Positions 43,374 through 51,625 of a DNA stretch of 64,000 nt are shown here, piece by piece. A program made the translations under genes and the position numbers. Under the pieces are notes generated by a model, which ran no database searches, was not told the origin of the DNA, and saw only the letters and a program-made list of their open reading frames with translations. Position 1 is the stretch's first letter. Each line of letters opens with the position of its first letter. This DNA comes from Ferruginibacter sp. (lineage in GTDB: Bacteria; Bacteroidota; Bacteroidia; Chitinophagales; Chitinophagaceae), in NCBI GenBank assembly GCA_028288705.1, contig JAQBNH010000008.1:270416-334415 (forward strand), in the 5' to 3' direction.

Positions 43374-44600
43374 ATGAGCCAGTCTCCCTTCCAAAAATTC
43401 GTTGCCCCAAAAAAGAACAGCGTTGTAAAAGAACAATTCCGCCAGGAAAAAAAGAAAGTGCGTAAAGAAAAAAACGCCTACTTCGACAAGCTGAAAGAAG
43501 AAAAATACCAGGCAAGAATGGCCAAAAAGGGTAAGCCTGTTGCAGCAGCTCCACGTGTGGAAGAAAAAGCAACAGCGACAAAAGGGACTGCCGCTAAAAT
43601 TACTACAGGGAAAGGTACTCCCGCCGTTCGTACTACAGATGTGGTAATGCCACTGAATAAATTTCTTGCCCATTGTGGCGTTTGTTCACGCCGTGAAGCA
43701 GTTGGCTTAATCGCAGAAGGAAAAGTGAAATTGAACGGCCAGATCGCAACAGAACCGGGATATAAAGTTCAGCCGACTGACGACATACAGTTCAACAACA
43801 AAAAATTATTTGTTACAAAGAACCTGGTCTATATCCTGCTGAACAAGCCCAAAGATTATATCACCACGACCGACGATCCCCAGGGCCGCAAAACCGTTTT
43901 GCAGCTGATCTCGCGCGCAACGGAAGAACGCGTTTACCCGATCGGTCGGTTGGATCGGAACACGTCGGGCGTCTTATTATTAACGAATGATGGCGACCTC
44001 ACGCAAAAATTATCACATCCTAGTTATGAGATCAAGAAGATCTATGAAGTAAAACTGGACAAGCCACTAATCAAAAATGATTTTGAAAAGATCCTGGACG
44101 GTTTAACCCTGGAAGATGGACAGGTTTTGGTGGATAGTTTGGCTTACGCAGATTCTAAAGACAAATCTATTATCGGTATTGAAATTCATAGCGGCCGCAA
44201 TCGTATCGTGCGCCGTATTTTTGAACATCTGGGTTACGATGTAAAAGGACTGGATCGCGTGATGTATGCCGGGCTCACAAAGAAAAATGTAGAACGCAGT
44301 AAATGGCGCTACCTCAGCGATAAAGAAATTCGTTTGTTGAAATATATGAACGAATCAAAAAAGAAAGGCAGTAAAGCGCCGCTTGATCCAGAAGAAAAGC
44401 CATCAACCAAACAGGCAAAACCAGAAAAGGTAAAAGAGAAAAGATTAACCTCGAAAGAGATCGCGGAAGCCATTGGTGAAGCTGTTCCGGAAGATAAAAA
44501 AGCGATACCTGTTCGTGAAGTAAAGATCCCGAAGGCAAGAAAATTCAAGTCGCACAGCGAAGCTAAAAAACATAAAAAGGATAACGTTGGCAAAAAATAA
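43374..44600 (+). CDS. rRNA pseudouridine synthase (RluB/RsuA family)
   Basis: A 408-residue protein. A Lys/Ala-rich N-terminal extension (about 1-88) precedes an S4 RNA-binding domain (about 89-150, MPLNKFLAHCGVCSRREA) and the RsuA/RluB catalytic domain with GRLDRNTSGVLLLTNDG, whose aspartate is the nucleophile. A Lys-rich C-terminal extension of about 80 residues follows, giving basic tails at both ends. It isomerises a uridine in 23S (RluB-like) or 16S rRNA; the site cannot be told from sequence. The 3' end overlaps the next pseudouridine synthase by 14 bp. Confidence 0.9.
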   Translation: MSQSPFQKFVAPKKNSVVKEQFRQEKKKVRKEKNAYFDKLKEEKYQARMAKKGKPVAAAPRVEEKATATKGTAAKITTGKGTPAVRTTDVVMPLNKFLAHCGVCSRREAVGLIAEGKVKLNGQIATEPGYKVQPTDDIQFNNKKLFVTKNLVYILLNKPKDYITTTDDPQGRKTVLQLISRATEERVYPIGRLDRNTSGVLLLTNDGDLTQKLSHPSYEIKKIYEVKLDKPLIKNDFEKILDGLTLEDGQVLVDSLAYADSKDKSIIGIEIHSGRNRIVRRIFEHLGYDVKGLDRVMYAGLTKKNVERSKWRYLSDKEIRLLKYMNESKKKGSKAPLDPEEKPSTKQAKPEKVKEKRLTSKEIAEAIGEAVPEDKKAIPVREVKIPKARKFKSHSEAKKHKKDNVGKK

Positions 44601-45306
44601 TTTCAGCATCGTTTTCGAGAATGACGACTTTGTTGCGATCAATAAACCGTCGGGATTATTAACCATACCAGACAGGGATCAGTCACAGAAATCTTTAAAA
44701 GAATTTCTCCTAGAAAAGTACGGCAGCATTTTTACTGTGCATCGGCTGGATAAGGATACCAGCGGGCTCGTGCTGTTTGCAAAAAACGAAACTTCGCATA
44801 AATTCCTTTCCCGCATGTTCGAGGAAAGAGAAGTACAAAAATATTATTTGGGTATCGTGATAGGCGAACCGGTTCATCCCATCGGCGACATCAATGCGCC
44901 CATTTCGGAACACCCCATGCACAAGGGTTTGATGACGGTGTATAAAAATGGCAAGCCCTCTTTCACGAGTTACGAAGTGCTGGAAGCCAACAAACATTTT
45001 TCACTGGTTTCTTTTCGATTACATACAGGCAGGACACACCAGATCCGCGTTCACAGCAAACATATTGGTCATCCCCTGGCATGTGATGATCTCTATGGAG
45101 ATGGAAAGCCTGTTCTGCTTTCTTCTATCAAAAAGAAATTTAAACTCAGCAAGCATGATGAGGAAGAACGCCCGATGATCAGCAGGCTCGCATTGCATTC
45201 TTATAAATTAATTTTTACAGATGCACACGGTGAAGCAATGGAACTCGTCGCTGAAATGCCCAAGGAATTTCGTGCGTTAATGGTTCAGTTAAAAAAGCTG
45301 AAATAA
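44587..45306 (+). CDS. RluA-family pseudouridine synthase
   Basis: A 239-residue enzyme of the RluA/RluD group with the catalytic HRLDKDTSGLVLFAKN and the RTHQIRVH motif, and no S4 domain. It begins with TTG, with AAGGAT about 5 bases upstream, and overlaps the preceding synthase gene by 14 bp, so the two should be translated in a coupled way. The RNA target (23S rRNA or tRNA) is not decided by sequence. Confidence 0.9.
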   Translation: MAKNNFSIVFENDDFVAINKPSGLLTIPDRDQSQKSLKEFLLEKYGSIFTVHRLDKDTSGLVLFAKNETSHKFLSRMFEEREVQKYYLGIVIGEPVHPIGDINAPISEHPMHKGLMTVYKNGKPSFTSYEVLEANKHFSLVSFRLHTGRTHQIRVHSKHIGHPLACDDLYGDGKPVLLSSIKKKFKLSKHDEEERPMISRLALHSYKLIFTDAHGEAMELVAEMPKEFRALMVQLKKLK

Positions 45307-45326
45307 TCTTCACTTCCCGGTTTTCA

Positions 45327-46238
45327 TCAATATAATCCTTCTACAGAAAGATACCTTTCGCCCGTATCGTAATTGAACGTAAGGATCTTCGAGCCTTTCG
45401 GAATTTCCGGTAATTTTTTGGCTACTGCCGCCAATGCAGCGCCCGATGAAACACCCATCAATAAGCCCTCTTTTTTCGCAGCCTGCTGGGCATAAGCAAA
45501 GGCTTCATCTTTTCCTACCTGGATGATACCATCGAGAATTTTTGTGTTTAAAATCGATGGTATAAATCCGGCACCGAGGCCTTGCAGGGGATGTGGTGAT
45601 GGCGCACCACCACTTAATACCGGCGAGAGTTCCGGTTCAACCGCAAATACTTTCAGTTGCGGCCACTTTTCTTTAAGCACTTCTGCGATCGCTGTGATAT
45701 GACCGCCGGTTCCAACACCGGTAATGATATAATCGAGCCCTTCCGGAAAATCTGCAATGATCTCCGGGACGGTTGTTTTTTTATGAACGTCAGTATTTGC
45801 AGGATTGTCAAATTGCTGCGGGATCCATGAACCCGGCGTTTCTGCCGCAAGCTCACGGGCTTTTTCAATAGCGCCCTTCATCCCTTTCTCCCGTGGCGTC
45901 AACACAAATTCCGCACCGTATGCGGCCATTAATTTCCGCCTTTCAATACTCATACTTTCCGGCATCACGAGAATGATCTTGTATCCTTTCACAGCCGCTA
46001 CGAGGGCAAGCCCGATGCCCGTATTACCACTGGTTGGTTCAATGATAACACTGTCTTTTTTCAACATGCCTTTCTGCTCCGCGTCTTCGATCATGGCGAG
46101 GCCGATACGGTCTTTGATACTTGCGCCCGGATTATTTTTTTCCATCTTTATCCAGACTTCATGATCGCTTCCAAACAAATGATTGATGCGTACATGCGGC
46201 GTATGGCCGATCGTTTCTAAAATATTATTTGCTTTCAT
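45327..46238 (-). CDS. cysK: Cysteine synthase (O-acetylserine sulfhydrylase)
   Basis: A 303-residue PLP enzyme. The Schiff-base lysine is K42 in [10 protein letters not shown]; the SGNTGIGLA loop binds substrate and GTGGHI binds the PLP phosphate. It forms cysteine from O-acetylserine and sulphide. It follows cysE by 14 bp on the minus strand, so the two steps of cysteine synthesis form one operon. Control by the divergent Rrf2 gene is likely. Confidence 0.95.
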   Translation of the reverse strand: MKANNILETIGHTPHVRINHLFGSDHEVWIKMEKNNPGASIKDRIGLAMIEDAEQKGMLKKDSVIIEPTSGNTGIGLALVAAVKGYKIILVMPESMSIERRKLMAAYGAEFVLTPREKGMKGAIEKARELAAETPGSWIPQQFDNPANTDVHKKTTVPEIIADFPEGLDYIITGVGTGGHITAIAEVLKEKWPQLKVFAVEPELSPVLSGGAPSPHPLQGLGAGFIPSILNTKILDGIIQVGKDEAFAYAQQAAKKEGLLMGVSSGAALAAVAKKLPEIPKGSKILTFNYDTGERYLSVEGLY

Positions 46239-46252
46239 TTTTTTTATGTTGA

Positions 46253-47086
46253 TTAGATAACAAAATTTAAGCCTTCAGGCAACGGATTATTATCACGAAC
46301 AGTTACCTCGCTTTGATGATACACCACTGAATGCGGGGGAACACTATGCGTGAGCCAGACATTACCACCAATGATGCTGTCGCGCCCCACCACCGTTTCT
46401 CCGCCAAGAATGGTAGCCCCGGAATAAATGATCACGCCGTCCTGGATCGTAGGATGCCTTTTGGTGTGCGCATTGGCCTTCGACACATTCATCGCACCCA
46501 GTGTTACGCCCTGGTAAATTTTTACATCATTACCGATGATCGCCGTTTCACCAATTACGATACCAGTTCCATGATCGATAAAAAACGAATGACCGATCGC
46601 TGCGCCCGGATGAATATCAATACCGGTTTTGCTATGCCCGCATTCGCTCAACAATCTTGGCAAGACCTTGATGTCCTGCAATAGCAATTGATGCGCAATA
46701 CGGTAAACGACGATCGCATAAAATCCGGGATAGGCAACAAAAACTTCTTCAATCGATTTTGCCGCAGGATCAAATTGCAATACTACGTTGGCATCCAGTA
46801 AAAGTTGTTCATATAAGAACGGTAGCTTTGAAAAGAATTCCAGGCAGTGCCTTTTCACGGCTTCTTTATCTTTCAAAATATCATTGAGTAAGGCGCTGAA
46901 ATTTTTACGGATATCTGCATAACCATAAGCCACTTCTTCTTCTGTGTCGAACTTATTTTCGTAAGGTGTAAAAAGAAAATGGAACAGGTCATTGAGCACG
47001 GCTTCAGCAAAAAGTTTATTTGGAAACCCCTGGAAATGCTTTCGGTTTTGTTGAAATAGCTTCTGTATAAATTCTTTTTCCTGCAT
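46253..47086 (-). CDS. cysE: Serine O-acetyltransferase
   Basis: A 277-residue left-handed beta-helix acetyltransferase. A helical N-terminal region of about 150 residues is followed by hexapeptide repeats with [22 protein letters not shown] and a C-terminal tail. It makes O-acetylserine for CysK. The last residues ([10 protein letters not shown]) end in isoleucine, as the peptides of CysE that bind CysK do. A promoter is placed about 205 bp upstream, giving a long leader. Confidence 0.93.
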   Translation of the reverse strand: MQEKEFIQKLFQQNRKHFQGFPNKLFAEAVLNDLFHFLFTPYENKFDTEEEVAYGYADIRKNFSALLNDILKDKEAVKRHCLEFFSKLPFLYEQLLLDANVVLQFDPAAKSIEEVFVAYPGFYAIVVYRIAHQLLLQDIKVLPRLLSECGHSKTGIDIHPGAAIGHSFFIDHGTGIVIGETAIIGNDVKIYQGVTLGAMNVSKANAHTKRHPTIQDGVIIYSGATILGGETVVGRDSIIGGNVWLTHSVPPHSVVYHQSEVTVRDNNPLPEGLNFVI

Positions 47087-47276
47087 GATTTTATTTTAAC
47101 TGGCTTCCCTCTTATTCAGTCTACAAATCAAATAAACGGCCTGCTCTCTTTCCCCATAGAGCTCGTAAAATATACAATAGCGGCCAAAATGTTTAATGAT
47201 ACACGAGATTATTGAAAATCCTTACCCCACTGAAAATTAGCTCCTGCACGCACGCCAAAATCGCAGGCGATTTAAA

Positions 47277-47295
47277 GTCTACCAATATACTAGAC
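47277..47295. promoter_or_regulatory. Candidate operator for the Rrf2-type regulator
   Basis: GTCTA-N9-TAGAC, a perfect inverted repeat that touches the putative -7 box of cysE-cysK (47302-47295) and would cover its start site. TAGA-N4-TCTA overlaps it on the right. The placement suits a repressor; the protein is encoded 108 bp away. Confidence 0.45.
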
Positions 47296-47302
47296 AAATC
47301 TA
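47295..47302 (-). promoter_or_regulatory. -7 promoter box of cysE-cysK
   Basis: TAGATTTG on the minus strand matches TAnnTTTG. The -33 region has TTTTCT rather than a clean TTG. The predicted leader is about 205 nt. Confidence 0.5.
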
Positions 47303-47389
47303 AGAGAGAATAATCATTGGAGAAAATTTCTTTTTTGAATGGCGTCGCGGACCGCGGAGCCTGAATTTATTTCGGCTGATAATAAGTCT

Positions 47390-47397
47390 TATTTTTG
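47390..47397 (+). promoter_or_regulatory. -7 promoter box of the Rrf2 gene
   Basis: TATTTTTG with the ATG (47403) beginning six bases after its last G, so a leaderless mRNA is predicted. Confidence 0.58.
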
Positions 47398-47402
47398 CAG
47401 CG

Positions 47403-47825
47403 ATGATTTCGAAGAAAACACAATATGCTTTAAAAGCACTGGGTTACCTCGCCGGCCAATACGGCAAAGGCCCGGTGTTGATCGCTGATATTGCAGACAA
47501 CAAACATATCCCGATCAAGTTTTTAGAAAGTATCTTATTGCAGTTGAAACAACATCATATCCTGGAAAGTAAAAAAGGAAAAGGTGGTGGCTATTACCTG
47601 GCGGAAGCACCGAAGAAAACAACATTAGCCAAAGTGATCCGCATCGTCGGCGGACCGATAGCGATGTTGCCTTGCGTGAGTTTAAATTTTTACGAAAAAT
47701 GCGAGGATTGCAATGAGTTGAATTGCGGCCTCAACCGGATCATGGCGCAAGCAAGAGACGCAACGTTAAAGGTGCTGGAAAAGAAAACATTACACGATCT
47801 TATGGATGGATACGTCCTTGGTTAA
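47403..47825 (+). CDS. Rrf2-family transcriptional regulator
   Basis: A 140-residue winged-helix regulator. The N-terminal DNA-binding part (MISKKTQYALKALGYLA, then ESILLQLKQHHILESKKGKGGGYYLA) is typical of Rrf2. Four cysteines (C91, C100, C103, C108) lie in the sensor loop, so an Fe-S cluster or thiol sensing is possible; the spacing differs from IscR. It diverges from cysE-cysK, which suggests a CymR-like role in cysteine metabolism. Its stop overlaps the dinB stop by 4 bp. Confidence 0.9.
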   Translation: MISKKTQYALKALGYLAGQYGKGPVLIADIADNKHIPIKFLESILLQLKQHHILESKKGKGGGYYLAEAPKKTTLAKVIRIVGGPIAMLPCVSLNFYEKCEDCNELNCGLNRIMAQARDATLKVLEKKTLHDLMDGYVLG

Positions 47826-48964
47826 TTCGACGAAGCGCGTTTTACCAGTAATTTTCCAAAGCGGTTTTTTACTTCGTCTATTGCCTTGTAGAGCCCGGCT
47901 TTGCGTTCCGTATCGTTGAATAAATTTGTTTGAATGGCCTCATTAGTCAATTCACTCAATTTCACTCCGAGCAATCTTACCGGTATTCCTTTTTTATATA
48001 ATTTTTGAAAAAGGTCTTTTACTACCGGGATAATTTCATCATCTGAACTGGTATAAGGAATGGTCGTCTGCCGGCTAGTCGTTTCAAAGTCCGGGTAACG
48101 GATTTTTACGGCAATACATCCTGCTACTTTTTCATCCTGCCTTAATTCGTAACAAATTTTTTCGGTCAGCCTTACCAGTTCCGCCTGCAGAAATTGCTGA
48201 TCAAGTTTATTTTCATCAAATGTATTTTCGGAAGAAATAGATTTCGCTTCGTGATAGGCTGCTACTTCGCCGTTATGAATCCCCTGGCTTTTTTGGGCAA
48301 GGTCTTGACCCCATTTTCCCAGCCTTGCTTCCAGTTCTTCAGGGTTGTAATTGGCAATGTCACGAATGGTTTGGATGCCCATCGATTGCAGAATAAGTTC
48401 CGTTTGTTCACCAACACCAGGAATTTTCCCGACAGGCAGTGGTGCTAAAAATTCTTTTTCTCTCCCGAATGGAATCTGCAAAAATCCGTTTGGCTTAGCT
48501 TCGTTAGTCGCCATTTTTGCAATCATCTTATTTGATCCCAGTCCAAATGATATCGGCAATTTAGTTTCTTCCATAATTTGTTTGCGCAGGTCGATCGTCC
48601 ATTGCAGCGGCTGGAAGAATTTTTCCATGCCCGTGAGGTCCAGGTAAAATTCATCGATCGAAGCTTTTTCAAATAACGGCGCTTTTGCAGCAATGATCTG
48701 TGTAACCCATCGGGAATATTTGCTGTAATCAGCGCGGTGTCCTTTTACAAAAATCGCGTCGGGGCAAAGTTGCCGGGCTTTTGCTGATGGCATCGCGGAA
48801 TGAATCCCAAACTTTCTGGCTTCATAGCTACACGCAGCCACCACGCCACGTTCGCGGCCGCCAACGATCACTGGCTTTCCTTTCAGCGAGGGATCGTTCA
48901 ATATCTCCACGGATACAAAAAACGAATCCAGGTCAAAGTGCGCTATGATACGTTGCGAGGTCAT
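47822..48964 (-). CDS. dinB: DNA polymerase IV
   Basis: A 380-residue Y-family polymerase. The catalytic acidic residues are in HFDLDSFFVSVE near the N-terminus and ASIDEFYLDLTGME; the helix-hairpin-helix region (VGKIPGVGEQTELILQSMGI) and little-finger domain follow. It copies damaged DNA with low fidelity. A C-terminal beta-clamp-binding sequence may lie in QTNLFND. It lies 72 bp after rimM on the same strand. Confidence 0.95.
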   Translation of the reverse strand: MTSQRIIAHFDLDSFFVSVEILNDPSLKGKPVIVGGRERGVVAACSYEARKFGIHSAMPSAKARQLCPDAIFVKGHRADYSKYSRWVTQIIAAKAPLFEKASIDEFYLDLTGMEKFFQPLQWTIDLRKQIMEETKLPISFGLGSNKMIAKMATNEAKPNGFLQIPFGREKEFLAPLPVGKIPGVGEQTELILQSMGIQTIRDIANYNPEELEARLGKWGQDLAQKSQGIHNGEVAAYHEAKSISSENTFDENKLDQQFLQAELVRLTEKICYELRQDEKVAGCIAVKIRYPDFETTSRQTTIPYTSSDDEIIPVVKDLFQKLYKKGIPVRLLGVKLSELTNEAIQTNLFNDTERKAGLYKAIDEVKNRFGKLLVKRASSN

Positions 48965-49036
48965 TTGGGGTGAGGAAAATTGGCGCTTTGAGTTGATGAT
49001 TTTGGGTGTTAATGTTGACTGTCCATTTATTAATTT

Positions 49037-49552
49037 CTATAAATACACTTCCAGTAATCCTTCCGGTATTTGTACAAATACCTGCTTGTTTTTTTTATCA
49101 ATTTTTACCAGGCTTTCAGCATGTATGGGAATCAGCGCTTCTTTTCCCTGGTAAATGATCGTGCAAAGGATCTGGTGGGGTTGTTCAATCACCTCGATGA
49201 TCTCGCCAAGGTTTGTGTCGCCATCGATCATATCATATCCCAGCATCGCGATCGGCGCAGCCTTCGCCGCATATTTATCAAAATCTTCAGCGCTCAGCCA
49301 AACCTCTTTCGGGGTTAATTTTCGGGCTACTTCTTTTGTATCGATGTTTTCCAGTTTCACATAAATTTCCTGGTCATTTTTAATCGATGTCTTTTCAATA
49401 AAATAGGGCAGGAAATTATCTTTTGTCTCTTCTAAAAAGAGTGCCTGCAGATCTTTTAAGGAGGTTTTTTTTCCCAGGCTATGAACGAGGATGAGTTCGC
49501 CATTGAGGCCGTAGCTGGCAGCAAATTTGCCGATCTTAAAATATTGTGTCAT
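49037..49552 (-). CDS. rimM: 16S rRNA processing protein RimM
   Basis: A 171-residue protein with the RimM N-terminal domain (YFKIGKFAASYGLNGELILVHS) and a PRC-barrel C-terminal domain (LGYDMIDGDTNLGEI). It helps mature the head of the 30S subunit and contacts ribosomal protein S19. I use the ATG at 49552; the frame extends six codons upstream. It follows rpsP by 84 bp with a terminator-like hairpin between. Confidence 0.94.
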   Translation of the reverse strand: MTQYFKIGKFAASYGLNGELILVHSLGKKTSLKDLQALFLEETKDNFLPYFIEKTSIKNDQEIYVKLENIDTKEVARKLTPKEVWLSAEDFDKYAAKAAPIAMLGYDMIDGDTNLGEIIEVIEQPHQILCTIIYQGKEALIPIHAESLVKIDKKNKQVFVQIPEGLLEVYL

Positions 49553-49582
49553 AGCTAAACTGTAATTCAAATACTGAATAAA

Positions 49583-49613
49583 GAAAAAAGTCCCGCAACA
49601 GAGTTGCAGGACT
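49583..49613 (-). terminator. Terminator or attenuator between rpsP and rimM
   Basis: On the minus strand an 11-bp stem (AGTCCTGCAAC / GTTGCGGGACT, one G-U pair, 3-nt loop) is followed by a T-rich run. It lies 24 nt after rpsP, so ribosomal protein and maturation factor may be made in different amounts from one promoter. Confidence 0.78.
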
Positions 49614-49636
49614 GAATGAATTAACGAGGGCAGAGG

Positions 49637-50119
49637 TTATTCTTCTGTCTTTGCTTCTTCTGTTGCTGCCGGTGCTTCCGCAACAGGCGCATCTTCTACT
49701 TTTTCTGCAACTTTCTTTACGACAGGTACATTGCGTTTTTCCATACGTGCTTTTTTATGAGCACCCTGGCGACGCGCAACATGTGAATCATGTTCAGTGC
49801 TCCACGCAGTAAATTTCTCCATTGCTGCAGCCTCATCAAAAAGGCCGAGGCTTACGCCACGCAATAAATGTTTCAGGAACAATACACCTTTGAAAGAAAG
49901 GATACGGCGAACAGTATCGGTGGGTTGAGCACCTTTCTGTAGCCAATCCAATGCTTTCTGACGATCGATCTGGATTGTAGCCGGAACGGTCAGGGGATTG
50001 TAAGAACCTAATTTTTGGATAAACTTACCATCGCGTGGACTGCGGGCATCCGCAATAACGATGAAGTAAAATGGCCTCTTCTTGGAGCCATGACGTTGCA
50101 ATCTCATTTTAACAGCCAT
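49637..50119 (-). CDS. rpsP: 30S ribosomal protein S16
   Basis: A 160-residue bS16. The conserved part ([42 protein letters not shown]) is at the N-terminus. Family members are usually 80-90 residues; here a linker and an Ala/Glu-rich acidic tail (ending [12 protein letters not shown]) about double the length, as in other Bacteroidota. The start at 50119 is at the canonical MAVKMRL; the longer frame is not coding. Confidence 0.96.
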   Translation of the reverse strand: MAVKMRLQRHGSKKRPFYFIVIADARSPRDGKFIQKLGSYNPLTVPATIQIDRQKALDWLQKGAQPTDTVRRILSFKGVLFLKHLLRGVSLGLFDEAAAMEKFTAWSTEHDSHVARRQGAHKKARMEKRNVPVVKKVAEKVEDAPVAEAPAATEEAKTEE

Positions 50120-50158
50120 AAAAATAGAAATTTTCTTGGTTGTGAATAAATAGGGTTT

Positions 50159-50180
50159 AAAAAATCCTTTTAAAAAAGGA
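50159..50180 (-). terminator. Candidate terminator of ffh
   Basis: On the minus strand TCCTTTT / AAAAGGA is followed by TTTTTT, 73 nt after the ffh stop. The stem is AT-rich and the loop very short, so strength is doubtful. Confidence 0.45.
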
Positions 50181-50252
50181 GAACGAAGATAAGAACGCAA
50201 GCCCTATTATCCAAAATAATACGCCAAATTCTATATTAAATTATGATGAAGT

Positions 50253-51575
50253 TTACCTTCTTCCCATGCCCGGCATACGGCCCATCGGCATCTTGTTCAT
50301 CATCTTCATCATATCCTTCATTTGTTCAAACTGCTTCAGGAACTGGTTCAATTCCAGCATATCTTTTCCACTTCCGGCAGCAATGCGTTGCTTCCGCGAC
50401 GGGGAGATCACATCCGGGTTACGACGTTCTTCCATCGTCATCGAGTTGATCATCGCCTCAATTCCTTTGAATGCATCATCATTGATGTCCAGGTCCTTGA
50501 TTTGCTTTCCCACACCGGGGATCATGCCCATCAGGTCTTTCAGGTTACCCATTTTCTTGATCTGCTGCAGCTGGTTCTTAAAATCTTCAAAATCAAACTG
50601 GTTCTTCCTGATCTTTTTTTCCAGCTTCGCTGCCTCTGCCGCATCAAATTGTTCCTGTGCCTTCTCTACCAGACTGACTATATCACCCATCCCCAGGATC
50701 CGCTGCGCCATCCTTTCCGGGTAAAATACATCGAGCGTATCCATCTTTTCACCACTGCTGCTGAATTTGATGGGCTTGTTCACCGTGTATTTAATAGACA
50801 GGGCCGCACCACCGCGTGTATCGCCATCCAGTTTTGTCAATACCACACCACTGAAATCCAACCGTTCATTAAAGGCAGCCGCCGTGTTTACCGCATCCTG
50901 GCCTGTCATCGCATCCACCACAAATAGTATTTCCTGGGGATTGATCGCCGACTTGATATTCGCCACCTCCGTCATCATCACTTCATCCACCGCCAAACGG
51001 CCGGCAGTATCAATGATGATCACATTTTTATTTTTTGATTTTGCTTCCCTGATTGCATTTTGCGCGATGGAAACTGCATCTTTATTTTCTCTTTCTGAAT
51101 AGACATCCACCCCGATCTGACCGCCTAATACTTCCAGCTGGTCGATCGCCGCTGGACGATAGATATCAGCCGCAACGAGGAATGGAGACTTCCCTTTTTT
51201 TGTTTTCAGATAGTTTGCCAGTTTTCCACTGAATGTCGTTTTACCACTACCCTGCAAACCTGCAATTAGTATAATAGCCGGATTACCCGTGATATTAAAT
51301 TCACTTTCCGTTCCGCCCATTAATTCGGTGAGTTCATCCTGCACGATCTTCACCATTTGCTGACCCGGATTCACAGACAAAAGGACTTTTGAGCCCATCG
51401 CGGTGTCTCTGACCTTATCTGTAAATTCTTTCGCAATCTTGTAATTCACATCGGCATCCACCAATGCCCGGCGGATATCTTTTACGGTATTGGCAATATT
51501 GAGTTCACTGATGCGGCCTTCACCTTTAATATTTTTAAAAGCCGATTCTAATTTTTCACTGAGAGAATTAAACAT
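50253..51575 (-). CDS. ffh: Signal recognition particle protein Ffh (SRP54)
   Basis: A 440-residue SRP GTPase with the N-domain helices, a G domain with P-loop GLQGSGKTTFSGKLA and DTAGRL, and a methionine-rich M domain (about 300-440, ending MNKMPMGRMPGMGRR). It binds 4.5S RNA and delivers signal-containing ribosomes to FtsY at the inner membrane. It follows sucA by 50 bp on the minus strand. Confidence 0.97.
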   Translation of the reverse strand: MFNSLSEKLESAFKNIKGEGRISELNIANTVKDIRRALVDADVNYKIAKEFTDKVRDTAMGSKVLLSVNPGQQMVKIVQDELTELMGGTESEFNITGNPAIILIAGLQGSGKTTFSGKLANYLKTKKGKSPFLVAADIYRPAAIDQLEVLGGQIGVDVYSERENKDAVSIAQNAIREAKSKNKNVIIIDTAGRLAVDEVMMTEVANIKSAINPQEILFVVDAMTGQDAVNTAAAFNERLDFSGVVLTKLDGDTRGGAALSIKYTVNKPIKFSSSGEKMDTLDVFYPERMAQRILGMGDIVSLVEKAQEQFDAAEAAKLEKKIRKNQFDFEDFKNQLQQIKKMGNLKDLMGMIPGVGKQIKDLDINDDAFKGIEAMINSMTMEERRNPDVISPSRKQRIAAGSGKDMLELNQFLKQFEQMKDMMKMMNKMPMGRMPGMGRR

Positions 51576-51625
51576 AGAGCATTACTTTTCTAAAGACGTT
51601 TCAAATTGTTTTAAGCATATTGTTG

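Larger units (their letters stand above)
47087..47402. other. Intergenic region between cysE and the Rrf2 regulator gene
   Basis: This 316-bp divergent region has no credible ORF. It holds a minus-strand -7 box for cysEK, an inverted repeat next to it, another GTCTA half-site near 47121, and the plus-strand promoter of the Rrf2 gene. The roughly 200-nt cysE leader has no fold I recognise as a known riboswitch. Confidence 0.6.

Noticed and set aside
47087..47290. Long cysE leader as a known riboswitch
   Set aside because: I could not build a SAM, cobalamin or T-box consensus in it; only half-sites of the Rrf2-type repeat were found.
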